Origin: Diabrotica undecimpunctata
Lineage: Eukaryota; Arthropoda; Insecta; Coleoptera; Chrysomelidae
Assembly: GCF_040954645.1 (NCBI RefSeq)
Contig: NC_092806.1
Location: 29,971,644-30,035,643, forward strand
Reading direction: 5' to 3'
DNA: 64,000 bases
Part shown: piece after piece, positions 1 to 11,982 of the stretch
How positions within the stretch are numbered: the first letter of the stretch is position 1
Layout: the number at the start of each line of letters is the position of its first letter
Notes under the pieces: generated by a model
Database searches by the model: none
The model's input: only the letters and a program-made list of their open reading frames with translations
What the model was told of the DNA's origin: nothing
Position numbers and translations under genes: made by a program

Positions 1-598
1 TTTTAAAATTGCCTTGGTACCTATTGGGCTGGTTAAACTAGACGGGAATAAACCAGATCGGCATGCATGCAAAAATATTAATACTTAAGTATTTACATAT
101 TTACTTACCTCCAATATTATAGGTATAACAGTTTTAATATATAATTACCTACTATTATAAATCATCTATCGAATAAATGAATCATTAGTAATAACTAAAC
201 CAATTAATTAAACATATTTTGACCTGAATGCAAAAGTTTATCATTGCCAGACATTCATAACGACAATACTAAAATTTAATAAATATTTTTGTCCGTCACT
301 GCTTCTACATTCAGGTTTTTAAAATTGGTAATCATATTACGAAACCAATGATTTATAATATTTTAGATAAAAATGTTTTAAAATATACATGACTTAATAG
401 AAGGGAACCTAAAAGCCTTTAATGTTTTTGTTCATATAAACACAGCAGTCATTGTTATTAAAAATAAAATGTTTTATTTAGTATGCCTAATTTGTTTGGC
501 ATGACACAGCTATATTGTTTTAGAATTAAGATTGAAGAAATAGGGAATCATTTTAAATTAAAAAAAATATCACTTTAATATACAGTAGACTATTTACA
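1..598. other. AT-rich sequence, nothing recognised
   Basis: This stretch is AT-rich with no long open frame on either strand. I see no transposon end, RNA gene or repeat unit in it. Confidence 0.5.
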
Positions 599-614
599 TA
601 GAAAAAGAAAAGGA

Positions 615-747
615 CAAGAGACAAATCGCCAAATGGAAGAAGATCATTGGGACGACCGAGGAAAATATGGTCAGACAACGTCAATTTAGGCTAAAAACCG
701 AAGTCAAACAGGCATTAAGACTATTTATAAAGTAGGAAGAAGAAGAA
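615..747 (+). mobile_element. 5'-truncated LINE 3' end
   Basis: The plus strand reads a short non-LTR retrotransposon C-terminal motif (RRSLGRPRKIWSDNV) and ends in a GAA-rich tail. The 14-base sequence GAAAAAGAAAAGGA is present at 601-614 and again at 748-761, which fits a target-site duplication from target-primed reverse transcription. Only the last ~130 bases of the element remain. The tail and the duplication are both purine-rich, so the exact right edge could be shifted by a few bases. Confidence 0.65.
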
Positions 748-812
748 GAAAAAGAAAAGGAGATATACGTTAATATATTATGGACTATACGCTTATAGTT
801 TGTGCATCAGTG

Positions 813-3328
813 CAGGGCCGTTCCTGGCAGGTATGCAATGAATGCCCCGCACGCAGGCGCTAAATTTTAGGGGCGCCAAATATTTGGTTACCATTACAAA
901 AATATTCTCACTTCTAAAACAAAAAAAGTCAGTGTTCAGTACTTCCCCGGTAAGCGCTAAAGCAATCACTTCATCCGATTGCTATTCCCTATTATAATAC
1001 CAAAATTACTAATTAAATTACCACCCTACAATTTTATTAGTGTCAGCACACGACGCGCCGTCTAATGCCGCTCGCCTCGTTTGAGTAAAGAATGTACTAT
1101 TGATAGAGCAACAAAAATATGAAATTGAAAAACAGCTATGGCGTGGAATCATTAAAAGAATGATTTGTATTGTGCAGTATTTACCTGGCCAAAATTTAGC
1201 TTTTAGGGGTGACAATACAAATCTTTATGAGACTAATAATGGCAATTTTTTGAAATTAGTTGAAATGATTGCTAAATTCGATCCAATTATGATGGAACAC
1301 CTGAGCAATATTCGAAGGTCTAAAGGGTTGTGCCGAAATATGCCTCATTACCTAAGCAATCACTTCCAAAATGAATTAATTCATTTATTGTCAAGAAATA
1401 TTCAGAAAGAACTTCTGAGTTGCCTCAGAACAGCAAAATATTACTCAATTATTTTGGATGAATCTACAGATGCTAGCCATGTTGAGCCGCTGACGGTCAT
1501 AATTCGCTCCGTTTATTGTTCTCCATATGAAGTCGAAATTAGATAACACTTTCGGGGTTTTTTCAAAGTTTTAAATACTAGAGGAAAAGGACTCTTCAAT
1601 TTTTTAAAAGAAGAAATATTATCAAAATTTGAAATAAACCTTGATGACATAAGAGGTCAAGGTTACGAGAATGGGGCAAATATGTCTGGCAAGCATGTGG
1701 GAATTCAAGCTCAAATTCTAAAAATTAATCCCAGAGCAATGTTTTTGCCTTGTTCAGCTCACACTTTTAATTTAAGTGTCAATGATGCAGCTAAAATTTC
1801 ATATGACACTGTAGTTTTTTTTTTTAATTATTCAGGAGTTGTTCAATTTTTTTCTGTTTCACCCTACAGATGGGACATTTTAAAAAGGAATGTACCAAAC
1901 TTAACTTTAAAATTAGTAAGTGAAACACGATGGGAAAGCAGAGTCAAAGCCATTCGCCCTCTTAGGTTTCAATTCCTCGAAATTTGTAAAAGTTTACATG
2001 ATTTGGTGGAAGATAATTCAAGAGATATGAACACGAAACATTCAGCAAGGTCACTATTAGACAAAATTAAAACGTTCAAATTGATTTTTTCTATTATAAT
2101 TTGACATGATGTGTTAACAAAAGTTAATATAGTAAGTAAAATGGTTCAGAATCCAAATACAACTTTAAATGAATGCCGTACAGAAATAAAAAAAATCTTA
2201 TTATTTATTTCACTGAAAAAAGGTCAGACAAACATTTCGACATTTTCATGAATGAGGCTGTAGCAGAAGCAGAAAAAAGTGATGTAGAGCAAACATTTCC
2301 ATTATTAAGACAAAGAAAGACGAAGCATCAATTTTCGTATGAAGGTACAGATGAAACAGTATTCGATCCAAAACAAAAATTTAAGATCAGTTTTTATTTT
2401 CAAATTTTGGACACAATAATTCAATCCCTGCAAAGACGCTTTGGGGGAATAGATAAGTGCCACGATTTATTTGTATTTTTGGATAATTTTCAAAATCTAG
2501 ATTCTGATGTGATTAAAAGATCATGTATGGATTTGGATTTAACTTTAAAAATTCAACATGAAGGAAACGTATGCAAAGATATTAATGGTCTTGATTTGCA
2601 TAATGAAAATCTGTCATACAAAGTTCTTAACCCAATCACAAACTCTAGCAAAATTTCGGATTCGCTCATAGATATTTTAAATTATATAACAAAGAAAAAT
2701 TTACAATCCTTGTTTCCAAATCTATTTATAGCCTTGAGAATATTCCTGACCCTTCCAATTTCGGTGGCATCTGGCAAAAGGAGTTTTTCAAAGCTAAGCT
2801 CATAAAAAATTATTTAAGAACGTCAATGTGCCAAGAAAGGCTATCAGATTTGGCAGTCAATTGAATTGAAAATAAAATTTTTGAAGCCATTGATCACAAT
2901 GAAATGACTAATGAGCTTGCATCTGTGAAAGCACGACGTATCATGTTGTAATTCCAATATTTGTTATTTAATTATTTTTCACTTGGTATATATTATTTAA
3001 TAAAGTTTTTTTGCATTGAGAGTATCTCCTTTTCGTTTTTTTTTCCTGTTATATTGCAGAATGCCTTATTAATTTTCGAATTCAGTATTTTCTTTCTTAC
3101 TGTTAACTTATATAATAATATTGTTTTAAAATGACCTTTTTTCTTCATTTAATTTTGAAAATAAAACCTTTTTTCAAACATGGTTCGTTTTATTTTTCTT
3201 TTTACATTCATATCGTATTTTGACTTATATCACAAGAACATGTTATGATATAGGTATCTTAAAAACATAATATGGGGGCGCACAAAAAATCCTGCACGCA
3301 GGCGCTCACTACCCTAGGAACGGGCCTG
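813..3328 (+). mobile_element. hAT DNA transposon, full length
   Basis: The element is bounded by imperfect terminal inverted repeats beginning CAGGGCCGTTCC on the left and, read on the other strand, CAGGCCCGTTCC on the right. An identical 8-base target duplication, CATCAGTG, lies at 805-812 and 3329-3336; eight bases is the size made by hAT transposases. Near both ends there is a shared subterminal motif (gcacgcaggcgct). The element is 2516 bases and carries a broken transposase gene. It sits next to LINE C-terminal sequence at about 3370-3680 and may have landed in that LINE. Confidence 0.93.
1085..2951 (+). pseudogene. hAT transposase (ZMYM1-like), broken
   Basis: The translated pieces match the hAT transposase group related to zinc finger MYM-type protein 1. 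YYSIILDESTDASHVE lies in the catalytic region. NMSGKHVGIQAQI and PCSAHTFNL follow at 1680-1780. The C-terminal dimerisation segment (LPISVASGKRSFSKL, then KNYLRTSMCQERLSDLAV) is at 2750-2865. The first two blocks share one frame, interrupted by a TAA at 1544-1546 and a TGA at 2102-2104. A frameshift follows near 2200, another near 2800, and a TGA near 2862. The N-terminal zinc finger usual in this group is not visible upstream. The gene would have encoded a cut-and-paste recombinase but cannot make a complete protein. Confidence 0.88.
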
Positions 3329-3369
3329 CATCAGTGTGCCAGACGAAGATTAAGAGTTGCAGTTAAGAC

Positions 3370-3680
3370 AATACAAAGAATGAATATAAATATGTAGGCA
3401 GCATTATGTCTGACAAAGATTCATCTGATTGTTATATCCAAAGTAGAGTTCAGCAGCGACAAAAGAGTGTATGTGTTTGTTTTTATTTTGGCCCAATCGA
3501 ATTTCCAATAATACAAAATTTATAATTGACAACAGCAATTGTAGGCATATTGCCAATATTGACATTTGGATTTGAATGCTAGTAGGTGACGGACAAAACG
3601 AAGAAAAAAGAAGACGCCGTAGAAATGGATTTTCTCCAAAGATATGTTGAATATTTAAACTGGAGCAGATACCAATTTAT
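3370..3680 (+). mobile_element. LINE C-terminal fragments
   Basis: Two short translated stretches are typical of the region after the reverse transcriptase in insect LINEs: EYKYVGSIMSDKDSSDCYIQ at about 3382-3460 and AVEMDFLQRYVEYLNWSRY at about 3617-3672. The spacing is shorter than in an intact element, so sequence between them has been lost. The ends cannot be placed. Confidence 0.5.
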
Positions 3681-3689
3681 AAATACACA

Positions 3690-4076
3690 TAATATTTACA
3701 AATTTCAGCAAGAGCTTTGCTACAGCTTTGATGAATTGAGGCACCGAATATATAAATAACGGGCGAAAAGGAGCACAATTCGTTAAACTTTCCGTGTATG
3801 AATTGATATTAATAGACTGTTATAACGTTATTTCTGTATGCCCTACGTCTTCAGACAGTCGGGTAGATACAAACTCATATAGAGAAAGCCAGCGAATGTG
3901 TGTGCTATTTTCACTTCTCCTGTGGAAGTTGCAAAAAGTGCCACCTATTTTGGTTGCATTAAACGAAAATAACTGTCGTTTTCTCTCTTTTTGAGCTGTA
4001 CGTAATGTGTAAAAGATATACAAATTTTAGCAAGAGCTTTACTATGCCCTTGATAAATTGACAAATGCGACCAATT
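3690..4076. other. Unclassified; diverged local repeat
   Basis: A segment around 3696-3745 (acaaatttcagcaagagc...) recurs in diverged form at 4019-4068. This suggests that the local repeat region extends left of the better preserved copies at 4077 and 5288. Nothing coding was recognised. Confidence 0.35.
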
Positions 4077-4110
4077 GCCACAAATTAGTCGCGCTGCTTC
4101 TATAGTGATC

Positions 4111-4112
<2 letters not shown>

Positions 4113-4170
<58 letters not shown>
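4113..4170. repeat. (CTA)n microsatellite, the LINE tail
   Basis: About 19 trinucleotide copies lie directly against the target duplication at the LINE's 3' end. The repeat is therefore probably the retrotransposon tail and not an independent microsatellite. It creates artificial poly-Leu and poly-Ser open frames. Confidence 0.85.
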
Positions 4171-4203
4171 AGGATTTCCACAGTTTTCACTGTCTTCCTT
4201 CAC

Positions 4204-5062
4204 TCAACCGTTTTCTCCAATTTTCCCTGTCATTCCAGTCTCCATCTCGCAGGGTTCTTTTCTCCATAGCCCGTCGATTTCATCTGTGAATGACCTTCGG
4301 GGTCTTCCTCTCTTTCTTCTTCCAATCGGGCTCCATTCTGTGATTTTGTTTATCCAGCGTCCTCTGTCCGCTCTTCTGACGTGGCCGTACCAGGATAGTC
4401 TCTTCTCCTCTATATAGTCGATTATGTCTGATTGCACTCCCATTCTCAGCTTAATCTCTGCGTTTTCAATTCTGTCTCTTTTTGTAAGTCTACAGCTTCT
4501 GTTCAGTGTTCAGTTTTCTGAGCATAAAGCTGAGATCTTCTTCATCTTGTGCGATGACTACTTGATCGTCGGCAAAACTTAAGGTGTATAGGTATTCGTC
4601 TCTTACTGGTATGCCCATTCCTTCGCACTTTCTCCTCCATGGTTTGAGTGTCTTTTCCAAGAATATTTTAAACAGAGTAGGGGACGTAGCACAGCCTTGT
4701 AGAAGTCCTTTTGTCGTCTTAAATGGATTGTAGGCTTTATTTCCACATTTAATAGCTACTTTGTTTTCTTTGTATAGTGCTTTAACTGCTTTTATTAGTG
4801 TTTGTCGGATTCCGAGATCATTCATTGCTTCCCATAATTTGACTCTAGGTATTGAGTCATATGCTTTCTTTAGATCAACAAAGGCCAGATGGACCGGTCT
4901 ACCTTTTGCCATTTTCTTCTCTATCAGTTGTTCTAATGTGTACGTATGATCTAGGCATGATTTTCCTACTGTGAACCCTGCTTGGTCTTCTCCAATTTTT
5001 CCTATTATTTCAGTTTCTAGTTTTTCTTTAATAATTTTCCCGTAAAGTCTACCTACCGACAA
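4204..5062 (-). pseudogene. LINE reverse transcriptase, internally deleted
   Basis: The frame at 5062-4490 holds reverse transcriptase blocks: GEDQAGFTVGKSCLDH, then LAFVDLKKAYDS with the first catalytic Asp, then GLLQGCATSPTLFKIFLE, then SFADDQVVIAQD with the FADD box. It stops after LRKLNTEQKL. The next sequence reads RSCRLTKRDRIENAEIKLRM and a C-terminal RRKRGRPRRSF (4443-4204). In the related element at 37157-38769 well over 100 residues separate these blocks, so an internal deletion with a frameshift has joined them. The clade is uncertain; it resembles the RTE/Jockey-like elements common in insects. Confidence 0.85.
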
Positions 5063-5476
5063 TATTATACTAATTCCTCTATAGTTTTCAAATTTTTTCC
5101 TGTGATCCTATAGTGATCCTGTCCCAAGTAATCATGCTCCTTTTCTAACTTAGATGCACCGTACTGAAGACGACCAATAGTCAGAAATACGGATATATGG
5201 TTGCCTTTCATCTTATATACACATATTTTAATATATGTGGATGTGTTGGTTGTTGCTCTGGAAACCTCAGAGTCTTCTAACATTATTGCTACAAATTGGT
5301 CGCATTGCTCCTGTAGTGATCCTTTCCCAAGTTAATATGCTCCTTTTCTAACTTGGCTGCACCGTACTGAAGACGACCAATAGTCAGAAATACGTATATA
5401 TGGTTGCCTTCCATCTTATACACATGTTTTATTATATATTTTCCATTTTGTTGCGAGCTATGCCGATATCTTTTAC

Positions 5477-6050
<574 letters not shown>

Positions 6051-7220
6051 CATTCTTGTGGAGACAATCAAAAGAATATTAAGATGATACACACACAGAG
6101 GCTACAGACAGTATTTCATACTGGCTCCGTCGGAAACCCTGTCAAAAACCATTTTGTCCAACTACGAAAAACTATATAGACAAAACTCATTGAACGAAGA
6201 ATTAATTGCATGTAGAACAGCGCTAATGAAAATACTCAGCGAAGCAATGTAAACAAATTGGATGGACAATTTGGGCAGAATAAATATGACTCATAGTAGT
6301 AAGATGGCATGGAACCTTATTAAATTAGCTCTTATTAAACGAAAATCTCAGCTTTAGCCACATAAATCAAAAATAACCACAAGCTCTCAATCCGAAAGAA
6401 ATTGCTTCGATATAAGTTTCACAATTAAAGAGCTAAATCAAGCCACACACCCAATGAAAAATGACAAGCTAGCGGGAGTGGACATACATGTGTGGAACTA
6501 ATAAAAACGTTAAGCCCAATTGCTAAGAATTGGATCTTGGAGATACCTAACACCTGCTGGCATAACTGCAGAATCTCTAAACTACAAAGAAAATCTAAAG
6601 TAATTGCGTTTTTAAAGGCAGGAAAGGACTTAGACTTACCCAAAAATTACCGACCAGTCTCCCTCCTATTTTGTATACTTACCTCAAAGAGATAAGACTT
6701 CTCTTTGATCTATACAAAATACTGCACGTAGATCGCATAAAAAATATAGTCAACCAGAACCTTATACCACAACAGGTAAATCAAACACTGATCAAATCCT
6801 CAATCTCACACATCACATAAAAGAGGGATACGAAAGTTAAAAAATAATAGGGCTTGCACAGGTTAATCTGAGCTTCGAGTACTACGATACATTAAATCAC
6901 AGAAGGTTGTTGACAAAACTCTATGATGTGCTTAAAGACTGTCATCTAGTAAACATTTTTGAATGCTTTTACAAAATATTCGATTCTGTTACTCTGGAGT
7001 GAAATAAAAGTTAATGGAGGAGACAGAATAATAGCAAAATAATATATACATGATTGTTCAATTAACACCAGAGTATACCGAACATTTTCTTTATACCGAC
7101 GACCTGGCCATCACCACGCAAGGAAGAACTTTTGAGGAACTGAAAAGCAGATTGAAGCAGGCCGTCAAGACCATGCTAAATTACTACCAAACAAAAACAA
7201 TCTAACCGAACACCCATCTA
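6051..7220 (+). pseudogene. Jockey/R1-like LINE reverse transcriptase, degenerate
   Basis: The plus strand carries a decayed non-LTR reverse transcriptase in several frames. SKMAWNLIKL is near 6300. FTIKELNQATHPMKNDKLAG is at 6418-6480. KVIAFLKAGKDLDLPKNYRP follows at 6594-6655. NTDQILNLTHHIKEGYES is at 6786-6837, and a fragment like LSFEYYDTLNHRRLLTKLYD at 6867-6930. FLYTDDLAITTQGRTFEELK, with the YADD box as YTDD, lies at 7086-7145. These blocks are in the order expected for the Jockey/R1 group. Many stops make it non-functional, and neither end can be placed. Confidence 0.8.
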
Positions 7221-7256
7221 AGAAGCAAGTTCCTTCCATCACTCAGATGTAAGTGT

Positions 7257-7338
7257 AAACCTCTTCAAACGGACTTCAGCTGGTAACTGACTCTGACTAA
7301 CTCTTCAGTTACCAGCTGAAGTCCGTTTAAAGAAGTTT
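7257..7338. repeat. Long hairpin: 34-base arms, 14-base loop
   Basis: The left arm, 7257-7290, starts aaacctcttcaaacgg. The right arm, 7305-7338, is its reverse complement with two mismatches. The loop is 7291-7304. The near-perfect pairing in otherwise decayed sequence suggests a recent foldback or a structured RNA end. Confidence 0.85.
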
Positions 7339-7523
7339 ACTCTCCGGACACTGGAACTCACTTAAAGCATGGGTTTATGTTACCTGAAGTAAAATTTAAT
7401 TAAAATATTAAACATCAAATAATATTAATAACATTATGTAGAATCTTTGGTAACATTATATATTTTAAAGGATTTTTACCCTAATATTTTGGTGGCTCAG
7501 GCATGGTAACCTGTATTTTTAAC

Positions 7524-7557
7524 CTGATGATGGAACTGTTGTTCCGAAAACGTTCGT
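7524..7557 (+). ncRNA. Hammerhead-like motif in a Penelope-type tail
   Basis: CTGATGA at 7524-7530 is followed by a hairpin, GGAAC (7532-7536) pairing with GTTCC (7541-7545) around a TGTT loop. GAAA then follows at 7546-7549. This is the order of the conserved hammerhead core: CUGANGA, stem II, GAAA. A third stem (ACG...CGT) is possible, but the base at the expected cleavage position does not fit an active ribozyme. Penelope-like retroelements are known to carry minimal hammerheads, and a similar motif ends the Penelope fragment at 48323. Self-cleavage is not shown. Confidence 0.4.
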
Positions 7558-7710
7558 GTTTTTGATGTAGCCCTTTTAAGGGTTTTTATAAAATATACCC
7601 ATTTACAAAGATTTATTTCTTGTCCGATCAAAAGCTGAGCGGCGCGAACAACCGTGGAAAGAATTTGTTGTGTTTTAGTCGTACTGTTTTAACGTCACCG
7701 CGGAGATATA

Positions 7711-9489
7711 ATGGTACTACCTGCGATTTTTATTATGGATCCAGCACAAAAGTGACAACTTTTGGCGTGGTTAGATGAAATTGAAGCAGAGGAGAATGAA
7801 AATAAACCTGCTTTACAAGCTGAAGAAGATATTAATATAGACCAGTGTGAAAATTTAGGCCATAATACAAACTCCGAGTTGTCAGCAGATTCTGATGACA
7901 ATGATGTGACTTCTGTTTGACGTAAAGGTGATCCAGTTTATCTTGGAAAAGATGGTATAACAAAATGGGCTGTTCATTCACAGCGTAAAACCAGTCGCAC
8001 ACGTAGGCGCAACATAGTTACTCGTCTACCAGGTGTAAAACAAATAGCGAAGAATGTGTTAACACCAATTGAATGCTGGAAATTATTTTCCTCTGACGAA
8101 ATGATAAACGAAATTGTGCAATATACTAATACGTATTTAGTTAAAATAAGCAACCAGTTTTCTCGTGAAAGGGATGAAGTATGTACCAACAGTGATGAAA
8201 TTAGAGCACTATTTGGCTTGTTGTTCTTAGCTGGTACTTTTAAAGCTTCTCATGTAAATCTGGATGATCTTTTGCTACAAATGGAACAGCTCCTGAATTT
8301 TTTCGGGCAGTTATGTCAAAGAAGCGATTCTATATCCTCTTTCGTGCACCACCCTTTGACGATATCCACCAGAGCAGAACTACGAAAGCATGACAAACTT
8401 GCACCCATTAGAAAAGTCATAGTTCACGAGTTTTTGGAAAAGTGCATGGCTTGCTATACAGTTGGAATGTATTGCTGCATTGACGACATGCTTGAAGGTT
8501 TTTGGGGAAAATGTAGTTCTTGTCAATATATAGTCAGTAAGCCGGCAAAATATGGGATACAAATGTTCGCACTTGTTGATACGAGAACTTTTTATGCAGC
8601 AAAGTTGGAAATATATACTGGAAAGCAACCAGAAGGCCCCTTTGAGGTAGATAATAGTCCTAGCAGTGTGGTTAAATGTATGATAGAACCAATTACCCGT
8701 ACTGGATGCAACATTACTTGCGACAACTGGTTTAAATTAATTCCACTGGTGACTGACTTGCTACATAATTACAGGATAACTCTAGTAGGTACCTTAAGAA
8801 AGAATAAACCACAAATTCCTTCTTTTTTCTTTTCCTTCTCTTTTTGTAGCTACAAAAGAAGGACCACTAAACAGCAGCATTTTTAGTTATGGTAAAGACT
8901 GTCTTTTACTATCATACGGTCCCAATAAAAACAAAAATGTTCTGATGTTATCTACGTTTCATGATGATGACACAATTGATGAAGAAACGGGTGAAAACTT
9001 TAAGCCGCAGGTTTTAACCTTCTACAATACGACAAATGGAGCAGTGGATATTGTGGACCAGATGAAATGTAATTACTCTGTTTCTCGAATAAGTTGCCCA
9101 TGGTCACTTACAGTTTTTTTTTCATTAATGAATATTGCAGGAATAGTCGGGTAATTTATTATAGCAATACTAATACTCAATTAGAACGCCGTAAATATCT
9201 AAAAAGAATTAGTACAGATCTCATCAGACCCCACCTGATAAGTCGTGCAGCAATAACAACATTGCCAATATTATTACGACTTCAAATAAGACGTCAAGCA
9301 GGTCTTCCTGATGAAGAAACTTCAGTAGCAACTGAAGAAACTAAAGATAGAGTCAAATGTTTTTAGTGTTCTCGAAATAAACATAGAAAAACCAATTTAA
9401 GGTGTGCACGTTATTCAAAATCTATTTGTGGTAAACATATAATTACAATATGTCAAATATGCCACAATAAATGCTATGAGAGTAAATAA
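7711..9489 (+). pseudogene. piggyBac transposase, broken
   Basis: This is a piggyBac-type (DDE_Tnp_1_7) transposase spread over three frames. The likely start is ATG 7711 or 7735; in-frame TGA codons interrupt at 7753-7755 and at about 7918. The main block is 8056-8880. All three catalytic Asp positions are still visible: CCIDDMLEGFWGKC at about 8476, NITCDNWFKL at about 8710, and GAVDIVDQMK at about 9040 in a second frame. A frameshift occurs in the T-rich run near 8825-8850 and another near 9115. The C-terminus is Cys-rich (CSRNKHRKT...CQICHNKC), like the zinc finger closing piggyBac proteins. TTAA-flanked element ends were not found. Confidence 0.88.
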
Positions 9490-10655
9490 AGTCGTTACAT
9501 TTCTTTTATGTTATAATTTTTTCTATATGTATTACTTCATTAATAAAAAGTACATACATTCATGTTATTTATCACTAATAAAATTTTTAAAGAACCAGCA
9601 ACCGACTAAGTTTCGTTAATTATTGAATATCATAATATAATATAATTAAATTAGAAAAAAATGGCGACTGAGCGCATCGCTCATGACAAACAATTACGTC
9701 TATTTCATGATACGCGAACATTGACGCGTCAAAAATCACTTTGGTAATAGATCTTCTTGTAAGCCTTTAACATCTCCCTATAATATATTTTCCGTAGATA
9801 TTTGATTAGCAATCTAATCGTAAAGATAAAAAACCAAAGGAAATAACTGATTCATAATATCACAATAAATACCAAAGTGTAACTATTTTATTTCCCAATT
9901 CATCAAAACATTTATCTACATAAATATTTCTAGTCAATTAACAAGTGCTTTTTTTCCTAGATCTACAAAAAGTGACTCACTTTATACCTGTCATTCGCAT
10001 CTCCCAATAAGAACTTAAAATAGCCCGTCAACAAATCAAAACAAACAAAATTTCTTTTGTGCTAATTACAATGACCCGCCTATACAGTGTTGTAGTTATG
10101 ATTTGTCGATTAGTACTGATAATCACACCCATTAATAGGCAGGCAGTATTATCATTGGAACCACTACTTGAAATTAGAAAATCTATCTGTAAAGATAGTC
10201 CCACCTAGACAAATACCTACAAATTCAGCAATAGAATAAATAGTCTGTTTTAATATTTCTGTTTTGAACTTCAGTTTTCGATGCAGATTAGTAATGCAAT
10301 TTATATGCTTTGCAATAGTTCATACTTATGTTGCACAACATCATCGCCAATACTGTTTTTTGTTTAAAATATCAAAAGATCAAAATTCTTTTGATTTAAC
10401 ACATACTCATTTGTTTTTAATGAGGTATATTATGAAGTTTTTAATATTATTTTATAGGCAAGTCTCATAGATTGTGTCAGTTATGATCCAAGTGTCAATA
10501 TTATTTAAGGAAATACTCAAGACTTGGTACCTTGTACTTAAAATGAGCTGGAATATGAAGAAAAGTCCTAGTATAATTTTGAACAATATAGCTAGTATTA
10601 TTATAGTAGATTCGTAGATAAGTAATCAGAAGAATGAATATTGTCAACCTGACCT
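9490..10655. other. AT-rich sequence, nothing recognised
   Basis: No coding or repeat structure could be supported. The left part is probably the 3' flank of the piggyBac copy. Confidence 0.4.
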
Positions 10656-10659
10656 GCTG

Positions 10660-10850
10660 ATAACAGGTAATTGTCGAAAACTACAATATGTTGAACAAAA
10701 GATTGGTAGCAAGACAGGTCCCCAGGAGGAAAAATAATTTCCTGGCTTGCAAACCTACGCAAGTGGTTTGGATCAATGTTAACCTAGCTATTCTGCAGCA
10801 TAATAAATAAAGTTTACATTGCCTTGATAGTATGTGATAGGTGAGAATAG
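10660..10850 (+). mobile_element. LINE 3' fragment
   Basis: The translation RKLQYV followed, after a gap, by SWLANLRKWFGSM and NKVYIALIVCDR matches the C-terminal end of the better preserved LINE at 50466-50766, which reads RKLQYLGHVM and SWLKNLRDWFECSS. At least one in-frame stop and frameshifts are present. Confidence 0.65.
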
Positions 10851-11639
10851 GCGATAGGTGTGATAGGGTGAAGTGGAGACCGTCCGGAACTTTACGAAGA
10901 ATATGCAATGGATTTCTCTCAGGCCAGTGTTTCTAATATTTTCAAGGTTTCAGATGTAATTGAATATATAGCACTATATTTCTTCTGTGCTAGTTTTCTA
11001 ATAGTAATTTCAGCTTTTTCTATAATAGATTGGAAGGCAATTCAGATAGTTGGGTATATTGTGAAAAAGTCAAAACGTTATAAAAACTTTTCATTCTTAA
11101 AGGCGAAATCTGGAAAAATGGTATATTTTTAACTATCTAAGCTTTATTTGTTATATTTAATACGGAATTGAGTTGTATATAATTAAATTGGATTGTTTTT
11201 ATAAACTCACACATTAGTATTTATCCGGCGAAGCTTAACTAACAACACTACACTCTTTCAATTTTTATTTCATCGACACGAGTTCATTTGAACTTTGTGA
11301 CTTTTCTCATTAAATTCAGCCAGCAGATCGAACAGGTCAATGTTTTCTTTCCCCTCCGGCAGGCCTGGAGATCCTACACCATTAAAATGCTTACGATACA
11401 AAATGCTTACGATACCTTTGTTGAAAAAGTTATGTTATACATAATTTAATGTTTTGTTTGTATTTTTATATATTCCTCTAAAATTTAAAATATTTCAAGG
11501 TAAAACAAAGCAATTACAAAATATGCAATGTAGAACTTATGTAATGTGAAGAGTTAAGTTTAGTTTTTATATTTCCCATTAATTCTATATTTCGATGAAA
11601 ACAAAAACAAATAATGTAAATTTTTCTTTATTGTTATAG
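10851..11639. other. AT-rich sequence, nothing recognised
   Basis: A 74-codon open frame at 10908 shows no recognisable domain. A 16-base phrase, aaaatgcttacgatac, is duplicated in tandem at about 11384-11416. Otherwise nothing is seen. Confidence 0.35.
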
Positions 11640-11888
11640 AACAGGGATTTTTGGCGAACACTCAAATTATAACCCTATGTAGCTATTTGTGTAATAAAAT
11701 TGTATTAATGATAATTAAATTAGATTATAAATATCGACACCTCCTACGTAAAGTATCGTTACTAACAAATTTAGGTTTTTCACAAGAAAGTGAAAGAAAT
11801 GAAGGTATGTATTATTGTGTATTGATATTTTGTAGTAAAATGAGTATTTTAATATAAACGTAATATTTTTGACGAAAAATATTGTAAG

Positions 11889-11982
<94 letters not shown>

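Larger units (their letters stand above)
4113..5107 (-). mobile_element. LINE insertion with (TAG)n tail
   Basis: The insertion is flanked by the 13-base duplication CTATAGTGATCCT at 4100-4112 and 5108-5120. Read on the minus strand, the element ends with a (TAG)n tail, seen as (CTA)n at 4113-4170 on the plus strand. It is 5'-truncated inside the reverse transcriptase and also has an internal deletion (see the coding entry). It is related to the LINE at 37157-38769. Confidence 0.85.
4077..5460 (+). repeat. Two-copy direct repeat, first copy split by a LINE
   Basis: A unit starting gccacaaattagtcg at 4077 and containing accgtactgaagacgacc is repeated from 5288 (gctacaaattggtcg...). With the LINE and one copy of its target duplication removed, the two starts are 203 bases apart. 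The copies align through the phrase actgaagacgaccaatagt and on to the ttgcc(t/t)tccatcttata region. The family is unknown; it may be a short tandem satellite. Confidence 0.7.

Noticed and set aside
4113..4170. CRISPR-like array
   Set aside because: It is a simple trinucleotide repeat without spacers, in eukaryotic DNA.
4075..4269. Open frames rich in Leu, Ser or Tyr-Ile at 3945-4269, 5404-5607, 21400-21720 and 49719-49904
   Set aside because: They are translations of (CTA)n and (TA)n repeats and have no domain content.
7570..7600. TTAA-type left border of the piggyBac element at cttttaaggg
   Set aside because: No matching inverted end with TTAA is visible on the right side, and the sequence belongs to the Penelope-type tail.
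10908..11132. A 74-codon hydrophobic open frame as a membrane protein
   Set aside because: It lies in AT-rich sequence, where hydrophobic codons are expected by chance, and has no homology that I can recognise.
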